The translations under genes and the position numbers were made by a program. From NCBI GenBank assembly GCA_015680685.1, contig MNCI01005411.1, forward strand, positions 128,856 to 192,855: a stretch of DNA of 64,000 nt. The letters are read 5' to 3'. The number at the start of each line of letters is the position of its first letter. Position 1 is the first letter of the stretch. Positions 1 through 11,475 of this stretch are shown piece after piece. Source of the stretch: Gnetum montanum. Taxonomy: Eukaryota; Streptophyta; Gnetopsida; Gnetales; Gnetaceae. The notes beneath the pieces are model-generated. The model ran no database searches, was not told the origin of the DNA, and saw nothing but the letters and a program-made list of their open reading frames with translations.

Positions 1-322
1 ACACAACAAACATGTTTGGTCATGGGGATATGGATGAAAAATATAATGCACATTTCTAACATCGGTAGCAATGCATCTCATTTTCCTTTCCCTCTCTCTT
101 TCTCTTCAAGCTATCGAATAAGGGTCTAGATGTCATCTATGTATAGTGTTCACCACAATCAACGTGAACACCAATGTTGTAATATGTTTGTTGATCCATT
201 CACTGGGAACTTTGAGTCTATTATTCCCTATTACTGTCAGTTCTCATTCAGTCAATAATCCCATACCTTCCCAGTATTTTGTAAGGAACTCAAGGATAAG
301 TATTTATTTAGTTGTGGAGGCA
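1..322 (+). other. 3' UTR end of an A-family gypsy element
   Basis: Non-coding. It sits directly upstream of LTR A1 in the same orientation. From about 230 to 322 it aligns by eye with the reverse complement of 16160-16265, the corresponding place next to LTR A4. Both contain caataatccca and end in a G-rich polypurine run (gttgtggaggca here, gttgtgggggta there) that touches the LTR start. That marks A1 as a 3' LTR. No coding signal is visible. Confidence 0.55.
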
Positions 323-1000
323 TGATGAGCTACAATATCAGGGTCACAATATCGCATTCGTGATATCGGCTACATGCTATCAGAGCCTTCCAAGTGATAT
401 TAGACATTTGATATTGGGGCCTATCTTGTTGCCTATAAATAAGAGGTAGGCACACTTTCTTTCACAATAGTTAGTTAATTAGTCTTAGTCCCTTACCCAA
501 ACTCTTACTTCTTTCCCTTCTCAATGTTAGAATTATTTCTGAGTGCCCATAGTAGGATTCATAAAGTGAATGGATCTTTAATCAAGCATTGCATACCTGA
601 GCACACCTTGTGGCTAGAAATAAAGACAAACTTTGTGATAAAACTTACAGCATTCAAAATCACTTATTCAATGCTATTTACAATTCTTTAATTCTTTCCT
701 TAGTTAATTAATGTTCTCTCTCTCTCTCTCTCCTCGTTAACTTCCCCAAGTAAGCACACTCAGTACAGCCACTTTGAGCATGTGTGGAACACTTGGTAAC
801 CTAGTAACGATTAGCGTTTGGTAATCCTAGTAGTGTCACATTGGTTTAATATGTGTATCGCAAGTGGGAACAGATGTTGATGTTAGGACTAGTTAGAGCA
901 TAGTAGATTAGTAAATTGAATTAGCTACTTAATTAGTTCACTTCTCCCTTTGTAGCACAAGGACATAAACATAACAAATATATAAAAATCATATACCTCA
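323..1000 (+). repeat. A-family LTR, copy A1 (plus)
   Basis: About 678 bp. It begins TGATGAGC and ends near ATATACCTCA, like the other A copies. A TATA box (cctataaata, 432-441) follows a stretch of repeated AATATC/GATATC motifs (331-415). A CT microsatellite lies at 715-732. Upstream sequence is 3' UTR with a polypurine tract. The downstream sequence resembles the leader that follows LTR A3, so internal DNA seems to lie on both sides. Boundaries come from comparison with copies A3 to A7. Confidence 0.7.
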
Positions 1001-1194
1001 AGTTTACTTAACCATACAATCATGTCATACAAGTAAGCTTGGGAAGATAATGATTGACTAACTCATCCTTGTTTTATAAAGGTGCATAAGCGCTTAGTCC
1101 TTGGAAATTGACCAGATCATGCATGGATGCTCGTATTTATATGGTTGAGCATAGGAATACATGACTGCTCATCCCATACAATTAAAAGCATCAC
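1001..1194 (+). other. A-family 5' leader fragment
   Basis: Non-coding leader after an A LTR. The part around 1110-1165 (agatcatgca, then tatggttgagcatagga) matches the leader after LTR A3 at about 9750-9800. It stops where the sequence switches to the minus-oriented LTR A2. No reading frame. Confidence 0.5.
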
Positions 1195-1438
1195 ACTGTG
1201 ATCATGCACTTGGAAAAGGAACTGGAAAATAACTAAAAATTGACAAAAGGACTCAACTCCAAAGACTTACTGGGAAAAGATCTCTCCCCATGCACTTGAG
1301 TGCTATATTTATAGGCTAACATAGGAATCATAATATCATGTATATGATATCATATCTAGGCTAAGATATTGCGTATCAGATATTGTGTACTTGATATCAC
1401 ATACTCGATATCGAGGCCTGGCAAACCACGATTCATTA
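1195..1438 (-). repeat. A-family LTR, partial copy A2 (minus)
   Basis: The first ~245 bp of an A LTR in reverse orientation. Read on the minus strand it starts TAATGAATCGTGG (A3 starts TGATGAATCGTGG), passes through several GATATC repeats, and reaches a TATA box (CCTATAAATA-like; plus positions 1302-1316). The rest of the LTR is missing. It abuts plus-oriented A1 leader, giving a head-to-head junction near 1190. Confidence 0.65.
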
Positions 1439-1739
1439 GTGACACATCTATAAGAAATAAGGGCATACCAACTTAACCCCAAACTTGCTCAAAAATAGAG
1501 ATCAAAATGGTTATCTAATTCCTCAAGGTAACTACTAATAAAACCTTCAACTAATGTACTATCCTAGTCAAGCATTTCCTTAGGCACAGGAGCACTATTA
1601 TCAGTGGTGGTTGCAACCTCAATCATGGGCCATGCCACCACCATGCCAATAGTATTCATATTGACAACCTAATCATTATGAGTACTATGTCCGTTATCTA
1701 ATTTCACCATAAAACACAACTATTTAGGCCTCATAGTAA
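1439..1739. other. Unassigned, no gene
   Basis: Between LTR A2 and the B2 pol remnant. No reading frame, repeat or motif recognised. On the minus strand it could be the upstream side of LTR A2, but no clear polypurine tract is visible. Confidence 0.3.
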
Positions 1740-2955
1740 TATTTAATGGAATACCATAGACTGACATTGCCAAGGATTGATCCCAATTCATGTGTGCATT
1801 GATTAATAGTTGGACCTTCTACTCAACACTCAAATCCTATGCCACTAGTGCCACCTCTTGTGGTGCAGGGGATTTGCCATCACAACCCCAACTGAAGAAT
1901 GCTACAAGGGTAGTCAATATGCATGAGGGGAAGCTTACTCATGAGTCTAAACCCAAGAAACAACCATTTTTTAGAACAAGTTCCAAAATGACTTAGAAGA
2001 TGGAGAACATGCCTAATTTCATCCCAACCACATTCAAGCCTTCTTAATGTATTAAGCTTCCAAATTCATCATGTTTAAATGTCACAACTATCATGCTCAC
2101 AAAAATAGTAACCAATTGGATCAAGGAAAGGGCTCTTTTACAAAAAATAATTGTTCTAGGAAGTCCCTTGATTTATCTTTGAATCACTAGGAATTTATCA
2201 TGCAAGGTTCTATTAGACTCAGATTGCAGGGTAATTTGAGCTCTTACAAAACATATTAAGCATGGAACCTACCAACATTGGAAGAGTGCAACATCAGGTT
2301 AGAGCTTGCATATTAGTCTATCACCACTCCTTTGGGATAGATTGATGATGTAGAGACCATTGTAAGTGGGTGGCCCTATCTAATCAATTTTCTAATAATC
2401 AATGTGAAATATGTTGATAAGAAATTTCCAATAATTATGAGGAGGACCTCATTTGGTACAACTGACACCAAGCTAAGTATGAGATATTTATTAGTTGATA
2501 TTTCTAAGAAAGATGAACATAGAGCCATACACATGCAGCAAATTCCATGCATAATTGTTGAAAGTAAAGGGTGCAATAGTGGACGAACACTCCAAAACAT
2601 CAACACAATTACTGTTCTAGTTCACATCAACAACAATAAATAACTAGTGTGTGAAACTAAAACAGTATAGGCCACAAAACCAAAAGACACCTCGTGGCCA
2701 CTAACATTTGAAACACTTACTAATTCCAAAACTAAGAAAATGACTTTAGCTGAGAGCCCAAAAATGAAACAATTAAATCATAATCATATACCAAAAGGGA
2801 AAGAGAACAAGGATTTAGAAGATCATGATAGAAAAGCTACATCACTAAAGATGGTAGGTGAACCACCTATAGTGTATAACCTAAGAGATTTAGGGAGCAT
2901 TTTCCAAATAATTGCCCATGAGATTAGTCGTGAAGGAGATACCTTACTTTGATTT
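1740..2955 (+). pseudogene. Gypsy gag/protease remnant, element B2
   Basis: Decayed polyprotein fragment of a Ty3/gypsy element. The stretch 1930-2240 aligns with 51930-52240 of element B1: both have a short KK..F.RTSSK motif followed by a region with TTIMLT, then the protease-like site. Here the site reads VLLDSDCRVI (about 2207-2236); the usual aspartic-protease form is LIDSGA, so the glycine of the active site is lost. Short open pieces follow at 2404-2643 and 2740-2952, with no recognisable domain. RT, RNase H and integrase are absent; the frame runs into a T-rich spacer. Function in the intact family: gag processing. This copy has many stops and cannot work. Confidence 0.6.
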
Positions 2956-3180
2956 CAAAATTAACAAGTGATTTTTCTATTTTTTGTTTTATAATTCTTT
3001 TCATTTTTTACATTCTTTGACATTTTCTCATTCTTTATAATTTTCCATTTCTTCAAGTTTTCATATTCTTTTACATTTTTCATTATTTTAACAATTTTCA
3101 TTCTTTATACTTTTTCATAATTTTTTCTATCTTTTCCATTTCTTCCATACATTGTTTTTAAATCCTTTGTAAATAATTTT
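2956..3180. repeat. T-rich low-complexity tract
   Basis: About 225 bp, mostly T with C and A. It is built of loosely repeated words such as cattcttt, acattttt and ttttcatt. It lies between the B2 polyprotein remnant and the B 3' UTR. No fixed period is visible by eye. Confidence 0.7.
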
Positions 3181-3432
3181 GATTATTAATAAAACACATT
3201 CAAATAAATGCAAGGTGTAGCTAGGTGAGGTGAAATTTTATCTATGTTATCATGTCATAAGAGATTGATTATTTGCATAGTGAAACCACATCATCCATCC
3301 ACCCATCCATTTTGTTAATAAGAGGTTCTTACCATGACCATAATGATGTTATTTCCATCATCAATCTAAGAATAAATATGTGATCATTATGCCTAGAGAG
3401 AAAATTGAAGAACAAAGGGGGAATGAAAAAGG
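3181..3432 (+). other. B2 3' UTR with polypurine tract
   Basis: Non-coding. It aligns with 54990-55186 of element B1 (both have taagaggttcttaccatg and a shared tail). It ends in a purine-rich run (aacaaagggggaatgaaaaa, about 3410-3430) just before the LTR, as expected for the plus-strand primer of reverse transcription. Confidence 0.6.
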
Positions 3433-4713
3433 TGTAACATCAATAGGACTTGTGGATTATTTTGGATTATTATTGTAAGTTATATCATGTTACTAAGCTT
3501 GTATTATATCCTTGTAGATCTAACGAGAAATGAGAGGAAGAGTAAAATAAGTGCTACCTCAAAAGGTTGACACAATTAAAAAAATAAGAGAGCATAGAAT
3601 AATTTTTTGGCGGTTCCACTAGAAATACATGTTACCCATGCTTGAAGGTAGGTGGCTTCTCAAAAATATAAAAATAAATATAAAGTACCATGAATAAAAC
3701 ACTTTCCTTAGACAATACACCAAGTGATAATACTCATTGTAACATTGATATTCTTATGATTGTAATTCCAAGAGATGAAATGATGCAATGTCAATGGAAT
3801 GTGGTCTAGACTTAGTTTGAATCTTGGATAGAAAGACTAATGTTTACTTTAACCTCTAATAAAGTACAAGAATTATTATGGCTATGGTAAGAAACCTTAT
3901 GTCCTAATTTCTACAATCCCTTCTAAGCCAATCTCTTCTCACCATTTGAATAATCATAACTTATGATTTTATGTAATATAGAGTTATTTTCCTCATTTGG
4001 TGGTACTAACTTGTGTTTTTGGCTAAATAGGTATGTATTACATTTAACTCCTTAAGTGCCTAAGGACACTTTTAGGCATGGTTATACAAGGGCATTAAGG
4101 GTTGGAGCATACTTTGGGGAGGATCCACTTGTATAACTTTTGTATCTTATACCTGCCAAGCGATTCCATATTATCTTGACCCTTCCAATTCCAATAAATG
4201 ATAATAAACACTTCCCATATCATTCACACTGTCCATTCTCATGACAAAACAAAATTGTCTATCTTATTCATTTCATCAACACTTCATAATCTTTCATAGC
4301 TTAAGATTCCTTAATCATAGACTTTCAACACTTATTTTTCATAACTAAAGCATCATCTCCATTTCAAGACCCTTTCAACAAGATATATATCTTTGAACCA
4401 TTCAATGGGACTCAATTTTTCCTTGAAAAACCTTTAAAAAATTTGATTTTTTCCAAGGTAATATTGTAGCTAGGATATTTCAGTCACCTACGATATCACA
4501 TTTACGATGTCATATTTATGATATCACACATAAAAACTGCATATAACTTAGGGGAGTTCAAAAAAAAATTCATTTTTGCTTTTCTTGAGAAGAGAGTTGT
4601 TGCCAATTTTCTCAGTGCTCTAACATCCCATCTTCTAGTGCCTATAACTTGTGCATTCTTGCTTTGATTTTCATGATTTTCAAATCTACATAATCTTGGA
4701 GTGATCATCTTCA
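3433..4713 (+). repeat. B-family LTR, copy B2
   Basis: About 1.28 kb. It begins TGTAACATC after a polypurine tract and can be followed along its length against LTR B1 (55187-56464): shared landmarks include gttatacaagggcatt/gctatacaagggtact and aggatccacttgtataac/aggatctacttgtataac. A cluster of GATATC/GATGTC motifs at 4485-4530 lies upstream of a weak TATA-like site (catataac). The 3' boundary is approximate; it could extend to about 4728. Confidence 0.75.
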
Positions 4714-6560
4714 TTGGGGGAGGAGGCAGTTGTTAGTAATTTTTTGGAAATTGGTAATGATTGGAAGGTATTATAAGGGTATGTTTAAGGGGACACATTA
4801 AGAATTTTTAAAGTAAATAACTTATGCTAAGGCCAAAAAAAGTTTAATAAGACTCCTAATTGATCATACCACTTATTTTACAGCATCGAAAAGTACTAAT
4901 GGGGTTGTTCTTGAAAAATTTTCTAAGTCTGCAATCATAATGAACTAAGAAGTTGATATAACTAAGGGTATGAGTAAGCTACCAACTATTTCTCATCTAT
5001 GAAAATGCTCTAGTAATTCCAAACCCTTGATTGATTGTAGATGACCCCAAAAGGAGGAACATAATGATGACTTCCATGACCATTAAGAAAAAGACCATGA
5101 GGAGGTGGAAGAGGACAAGTGAGTGAGCAAAATCATTAAGTAGAACAAGGAGAGCAAGAGGCACAATCCTTTAGTATTCATCAATAATTATGGAACTTCA
5201 CTTTGGTCCATTTTTGAAATTTGATTTAGAAGGTGTTAAAGCCCAACTTCAGTCATCTCCTTTGTGGCCTATTTTGACAACAAATGGAGAGTGGTATTTA
5301 GGAGAAATATTCCAATTTTGGCTAAATAAAGAAGCAAATGCTACTAAGAAAAATTGAAGGAGTCTTAGTGTCTTACTCAGTTAAGGCAATTGCAGAGGCA
5401 CTAAATGTGCCCAATGAAGGAGCAATGGTGGCACAAATATCAACAAGATATAACATAGATGCCAAAAAGTTGTGGTTATAGCAAGTGTATGGCAAGGATA
5501 ATAAAGAATATAGTGAAATGACTATAGAAGAAAATATCTATGTTAAAATTAGTACTTATCACTTGTTTCTTACCAAGATATTAAATCAAATTTTTACATG
5601 TGTGGCTACAAGTAGCGTAATATTAATGGGAAAGTTCAATGGAAACATCATTCATTTCTCCTTCACAGAAATCCAAAGGTAGTTTGAGAAGAAGAAGGTA
5701 GGCCAGTTAACACTTCTATTCCCTTACCTTATGTGAAATCTATGCAAATGAGCTGGCATACTAGAATATACAAATGATGCATTAAGGAAGGCACATAATG
5801 CTTCCTATGTTGAAATACTAAAGTCAGTGCCTTCCAAAAAGGACCAAATAAAAGAACAACTAGTCATTGAGGAGACTACCCAGATCATAGAGTAAGAACA
5901 ATAACAATAATAACAATAGCAAAAATAGCAAGTTCCACCACCATCACTGAAATATTATAGGTCTTTAATTAGTCATCTATAGTAAATTGTAGAAACCATC
6001 AGTTGGGAAAGTAGGAAAGAGGTTAATTTATTCAATGTAATTGATGATGTAGTTCTGCCAACCATCTCAACAAATCTTGTCAATGGAGGAATATCATTAC
6101 ATTTATGAGGAGAGGCCTAGTGGTCACTTTTAGTATAATAGGATAATTAGATGTTATTACTATAATACATTTGGGTGTAAGTAATGGTATTGTAATCTAA
6201 AATATAATCACATGGGCACCTAGTCATATAATAGGACTCTTTGATCTTATTTGAATGTGCCTAGAAAGGATTTTTTGCAAGGTAAAAAGGATAGATAATA
6301 AAATGATAGGAATGTCAATAAAGTTTGGAGAATCAAAGTGAAAGAAGATGACAATGATAAGAATCTCTCCAAAAATTTTGTGAAAGGGAGCCAAGCCTTA
6401 GAAATTAACAAAGTTTGTGTGAGACAAGAAACCTCAAAAGGAGGATCTTATTCTAAAGCTTACTAGGCATGTTGAACTCCATCAGCAAGCAAGGTAAGTA
6501 ATAGTAAGTATAGTTATAATCATTATACCTTGACTTGAGTAGAATAGATTAATTTATGAT
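4714..6560 (+). pseudogene. Gag-like retroelement remnant, unplaced family
   Basis: A coding-like stretch full of stops and frameshifts. Readable pieces occur at about 5180-5360, 5370-5460, 5485-5682 and 5700-5890. The middle contains SVKAIAEALNVPNEGAM and later IFTCVATSSVILMGKFNG, which resembles the N-terminal region of some plant retrotransposon gag-like proteins, but I cannot name the family. Near 6150-6205 the frame has CYYYNTFGCK..YCNLK, which looks like a damaged CCHC zinc knuckle (CYxCxxxGHxxxxC). Gag followed by a zinc knuckle fits a retroelement. It follows LTR B2 and may be its downstream internal region, but B1 has a different gag, so the link is uncertain. Confidence 0.45.
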
Positions 6561-8650
6561 TGAATGGAAGCTATTGGAAATCCAAAAGAAATGCCCACTT
6601 AATCTTACAAGATTGTTGAACTATAATATGTTGATTTTTTGTGCTATTTTTAAAGTTTTTATTGCTAAATAATCTTTTTGAATCCTATTTCAAATGTATT
6701 TCTTTCAAGTGGTTTAAATCTCATGTTCCAAAAGCTCTTTGTTAAATGATTATTACTTTCTAAACATATATATCTTGTGCTTCAAACTCTTAATTAAGCT
6801 ATGGAATTATTGCTTTCTTATGAAATCTTAAAGTTTGCTTCTAAAGATAGCTACTTTGCACAAGGAAGTCCTTAAGCATATGAATTATTTGCTATCTTTA
6901 TGAGAGGTCTTTATTTCAAACTTGATCTTGTTATGGCACTCCAAATTTTTGGGGACATCTCCTAGCTCTTGTATATTTCTTAATGAATGCATGATGTTTA
7001 TATATGTTTTCTTATGTTGATTTTTTTATGATTTTAAGGTGTTATGCCATGTTTTGGGATGTTTTAGACTTATTTTAACAAGTCTAGAAGTTGTCAAGGG
7101 CTATGGTGATTTGTTTAAAGGTGTCAAGAGGTTCTTATTCTCAAAACAAGCACATTTATTTTTAGCCTTGGTAGGATAGACATCTACTCTAATAATTAGA
7201 TGTCTCACCTACATTTGAGATGTATCATTTTCATAGAAGACATTTCTCTCTCAAAGTAGGCATCTACTTTGATATCCTTGCTCTTGGAAAATATATCTAC
7301 TATTTCTTTTGAGTCATCTTTTATGGGATTTAATGGACATTTCAACAAATAGATGCATTATGAAAGTTGTAGACTATAGTCGCTTCCCTTAAAAAGGGAT
7401 TTCTTGTTAATTATCTAAGATAAAATTTCCTGCAATAAACATTAAAAATATTTTCATATTCTTTGTTGAAAGGATTCACTAATGGGAGACCTTAGTCTCC
7501 ACACTTGATCTTAATATTGATGAGAAAAGAAAAATTTATTTTGAAAAGGGGGCCCAAAGGAAGCATTAGAATCTACACATATGCAAGCGGAGCTTGTACC
7601 TAATCCAAGAGGCTACTAGTATAGGGGAAGTCTCTTAAGACTTTTACCAAAAGGCACTTAAGTAGCAAAAATTTATATTTCAACTCACCCTATGCTAAAA
7701 ATGAGCAAGGAAGAGCATATTCATTTGGTAATGTTGTAAAATAAAAAGGGACATTTATTAACTCATCTATAGATGAACTTTTATGATGAAATATCTTGAT
7801 GTTTATATGCTATATAAACTTACCTATGAGCTCTATTTATATTCTAACCTTTTCTATGGTGAGAATATATCTCTTTAAGTACTTAAGCCCCTTATTGCAA
7901 ATATGAATTGATATGTACTAGAATAGGTATTATACTAGAATAGGTGTTTATGATCTCTTTTGGTAAGATATGAGGTATATTCATATGCTATTTTTCTTGT
8001 CTTCAACATGATTATTGGATAGTAGTTTATGAATCTTCTTTTGAAAAAAAGGTTCTTTGGTTTTTTTTTGTCTTTGATATATTTAGCATGATTACATGAG
8101 TTTGTTTGTCTTAAAAGTTAAATATGCATGTTTTAAAATCTCTTTACATGAAATTGGTATCATATTATTGATCTTTCTAAAAGAATGTTGGATGATTCTA
8201 GAATCATGGTAGATAGGTTATTGCAAGGCTTGGATTAGCTATGCTTCTTATTGTGAACAGATGAAGGACTACTCTTGATAAAAACTAATTTCACTTCATC
8301 AGCCCCATGAAATTAATGAGATGTGTACTCTTCAATTGGTTCTTGCAAAATGAATTTATGTCATTCACATTTATATCATGAAACATTTTTGTAGGTTTTT
8401 AGATTCTTTTGGGTGCTCTCCATATAGGGGGAGAGATTTATCCAATGCTTGTTATGTGATAATGATTATGCTCATTATGCAATGGCTCTTCATAACTATA
8501 TGTTTTTGTTCTAAAATGATATATCTTTAAGATACAGGTTTACATGCATCATCCTTTTTGGTCATGTCCAAAAGGAAAAATAAGTAGCCTATGTATTGTG
8601 ATATTGTGATAAAGACTAACCCATTTTCTTATGTTTTGGACATTACAAGA
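6561..8650. other. Unassigned retroelement-like DNA
   Basis: No usable reading frame. Around 7165-7215 there is a gacatctac ... agatgtctcacctacattt stretch resembling the U3 of the copia LTR E (minus, about 12130-12200), so a decayed plus-strand E-type LTR may lie here. Nothing else is recognised between 7300 and 8650. Confidence 0.3.
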
Positions 8651-8960
8651 AAGTAGAAGATTTTTGACCTTTTGAAATGTCAAAATGTAAAGGAACTTGG
8701 AGTACAAGGATGTTTATGTGGTTGTTTCATTTATATGAGTAAGAGCAAAGGACTCAAGGACTCACAAGTAAATTCAAGATTACAAGGACTCAAGGGAGCA
8801 TAACATTGACATTCTTGGACTCAAGGAATCATAGCATAGCATAGGCTTGAATTCAAGATCCTTAAAACCACATTCTAAGCTTGTCACAACTTTATGGGAT
8901 TGAGTGGATTCATATCATTTAATTACTCCAGAGTAGAGCTTAGAGCTTGTATGGAGTGTG
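8651..8960 (+). repeat. Possible E-type copia LTR start
   Basis: At 8656 the sequence ttgaccttttgaaatgtcaa resembles the start of LTR E read on its own strand (TTGACCTTTTCATATGTTAA). Similarity fades within about 50 bp. After that come short imperfect repeats of aaggactcaagga (8730-8830). It is directly followed by LTR A3. Confidence 0.3.
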
Positions 8961-9632
8961 TGATGAATCGTGGTTTTCCAGGCCCTGATATCGAGTATGT
9001 GATATCACAACCTAGATATGATAGTGTATACATAGTATCATGATACTTGTGTTAGCCTATAAATACAGCACTCAGGTGAAGAGTGAGAAAATAGTTAGAT
9101 TATTAGTGATTTCTTTTTTTTAGTCTTTAGTCAACTTTTAGTTTCAGTTCTTTCCAAGTTCATGCCTATAGTGTAATGATTGTAATTATATGGAACCTTT
9201 GTTCTAGTGTGATGTACTTGGACATGTACATGATCGGCAATAAAGATCAAGATTACTCCATCATTATAGCATTCACTTAGCTTTGAATTTGTTTTAATTA
9301 TTCATTATTTATTATTATTTTCATACTTAATATTTTCTTTATCATCATTTACTAGTCCTATTGTTAATGTGGAACAAGTATACCTTAGTCAGGAACATTT
9401 AAGTGTAACTACGTGGTGATCCAGTAGCATATCGAGTAGTGCTTCGAGTGATGTGCACTTGATAATCCCATAAGTAGTATGAAAAGTCCAAGATGCATAC
9501 AAATTATTGGGGATAGATGATCATCACATTTAGGCTAGCTTAGATCTTATTTTCAACTACTCATTAGCTTCATTAAGTATCTCTTATTGTGATTAGGGTA
9601 GCATAGTAGTAGAAACCACATCATACACCTCA
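8961..9632 (+). repeat. A-family LTR, copy A3 (plus)
   Basis: About 672 bp and the most readable A LTR. It starts TGATGAATCGTGG and ends near ACACCTCA. Two GATATC palindromes (8989-9009) and related words precede a clear TATA box at 9056-9065. Downstream of the TATA it shares long stretches with minus copies A2, A4, A5, A6 and A7. The LTR is followed by tggactaaaccatacgtgac, conserved after A6 and A7 too, so this is leader or primer-site sequence. Confidence 0.75.
9056..9065 (+). promoter_or_regulatory. TATA box of LTR A3
   Basis: CCTATAAATA about 95 bp into the LTR, directly downstream of the GATATC motif cluster. The same site is present in copies A1, A2, A6 and A7 (CTATAAATA in A4, CTATAAGTA in A5), so it is the likely RNA polymerase II promoter element of the family. 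Confidence 0.7.
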
Positions 9633-9870
9633 CTCTGGACTAAACCATACGTGACAAAGCAATTACTAGTCCAAGTGGGAAGAAAATGAACTATGATCAA
9701 TGTATAACTATCTAGGTGCCATAACTAGTCTGTTAATGGAGTTCAACTAGATCACGCGTACACACTCATATTTGTATGGTTGAGCGTAGGGGTACATTGC
9801 CACTCATTAGTGTGGTACCCTTAAAACAACATTTTTGAAGGATAAACTTTTGGAGGTGTGCTTGAAAAAT
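9633..9870 (+). other. A-family leader after LTR A3
   Basis: Non-coding. The opening matches the sequence beside A6 (22850-23010 reversed) and A7 (25340-25530 reversed). The stretch tatggttgagcgtagggg (9776-9793) matches 1140-1158. No gag frame follows; the element is cut off here. Confidence 0.5.
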
Positions 9871-9998
9871 ACCCTCCAAATGTGGACTACCTAGGTTGGG
9901 AAACCACATTAAAATTATTGGGTGCTTTATGTCAATGATTTTTAATTTGGGAAACTTATTCATCCCCCACCCCTTCTACATTGACTGATCCTTAGTAG
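9871..9998 (+). repeat. E-type copia LTR end fragment (plus)
   Basis: The stretch 9940-9995 (tttgggaaacttattcatcc, then ccccttctac) resembles the last ~50 bp of LTR E on its own strand, which has tttgggaacttattcatgcc then cccttctaag. This is a plus-oriented scrap facing the minus-oriented E element that starts right after it. Confidence 0.45.
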
Positions 9999-11465
9999 TC
10001 AGTTGTTTAAATGCATCTTGTGTAGATGATTCTTATTGTTTATAGCACCCTATTGCACTTTTATCATGTGAACTTATTCCTTGTCCTAAAATTATGTGAA
10101 GTGATTCTTTTCCTTTAACTAGTCTTTCATTCACATGTTTAATATCTTCTAATTCTTTTTTCATCTACTCAAAAGACAAGGTTACTTTTTTGTTCTTAGC
10201 CTTTAGGGTTTGAGTTTTCTTATAAGAGGTCTAAGTATTTTGCATTGATTAGAGATAACTATTTATCTTTTTCTTTAATAACCTTCATTAGCTTTATACA
10301 AATATTTTGAAAGGATAATAGCTCATTGCACAAAAGATCATACATTTTCTCATCAGTTTCAATTACTTAATTCTCATCTTCAATTATGTAGTCATCATCC
10401 ATGAGAGCCATGTAGTTGAGATGTGAGTCCTTTATAGTGTTATCTACCTCCTCCTTACTTTGTTCTACATTGTCATAGCTAGTATAGAAGTTTTTCTTTT
10501 TTGATTTGGCTTCATTTTTATCTCTCTCTTGCAACGTACTAAAGCTAGGATTTTTAGAGGCGATATGACCTATTTTACCAAATATCCAAAATTCTATGGA
10601 AAATACATGAAAATTTGAATTAGTAAAATTTTTACCTTTTTCTTTCCCATTGAACTAATTAGGGCTTAGTTGGTTGAAGCTTCTCCCTTTCTTTATAAGA
10701 AGCCTCTGAACTCTTCTTGATAGAAGAGCTATTTCATCTTTATGATCCATTTCATATTAAAATATCTCCTTTTCTTTTGGTGTTGATTTTAGGGCAATAG
10801 GCTTTTCCTTTATTGCTCCTTCACTTATGAGATTCATCTCATAAGAAATTAGAGCACGTTGAAGCTCTTCAAATTTAAGCACTAAAAAGTATCTGATTTC
10901 TTCCATAGTAGTGATTTTGGATGTGAACTTGGGTTGTAATGTTCTAATCATTTTTATAATTACATAAATTTTATGTAAGTTCTTGTCCATTCCCCTAATT
11001 TCTACAATAATATTGTCTGCCTTATAGAATTAATTATTAATCTATTCTCCTTCTCTCATTCTAAGTTTGTCATATTCACTTTACAATACTAAGAGTTTTG
11101 ATTGTTTAACTATAGACATGTCCTCATAAGTAGCCTCTAATGTATTCCATATTTACACCCAACTATTCTATTAAATTATAATTTATTCAATGCACAATAT
11201 AAAACTTTTTTGACTTTACAATCATAAATGAACTTATCATTTTCTTTAGTATTCCATTTGTTCCATGGCTTATGAGCTTTTGAGGTGTTATTGATGGGCA
11301 GTGTGTAGCCTTCAAGTAATGAATCCCATACTTCAAATTTCATAGACTCAAAGAAGCCTGGCATTTTTACCTTCTAATATGCAAATTAAAATCCATCAAA
11401 CATTAGTGGCTTTGTGTAGGATATCCCCTTCATAGTTTACTCCAAAAATTTGGAAAATAAACTTG
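9999..11465 (-). pseudogene. Ty1/copia gag remnant, element E
   Basis: Decayed gag region on the minus strand. From the 5' end: a start-like piece (11364-11176) with LLEGYTLPIN and WNKWNTKENDKFIYDCK, as in plant copia gag (UBN2 family) where a YW-x-V region is followed by W...D......I. A second open piece (10990-10757) has MDKNLHKIYVIIKMIRTLQP and ITTMEEI, matching the gag motif where a conserved lysine-rich segment precedes RSLP and T.IEEA. At about 10610-10550 a damaged CCHC knuckle is visible (CWIFGKIGHIASKNP, with the second and third cysteines lost). Further on come coiled-coil-like remains with VKGKESLHIILGQG (10130-10040), typical of the spacer in SIRE/Maximus-like copia gag. Protease, integrase and RT are missing. 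Stops and frameshifts make it non-functional. Confidence 0.75.
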
Positions 11466-11475
11466 AGAGGATTGA

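Noticed and set aside
4502-4714. 70-codon minus-strand frame
   Set aside because: It lies within LTR B2, and the same place in LTR B1 is not open. No motif.
9640-9660. A-family primer binding site
   Set aside because: The conserved tggactaaacc after the LTR is in the right place but matches no tRNA end I can name, so it is described only as leader.
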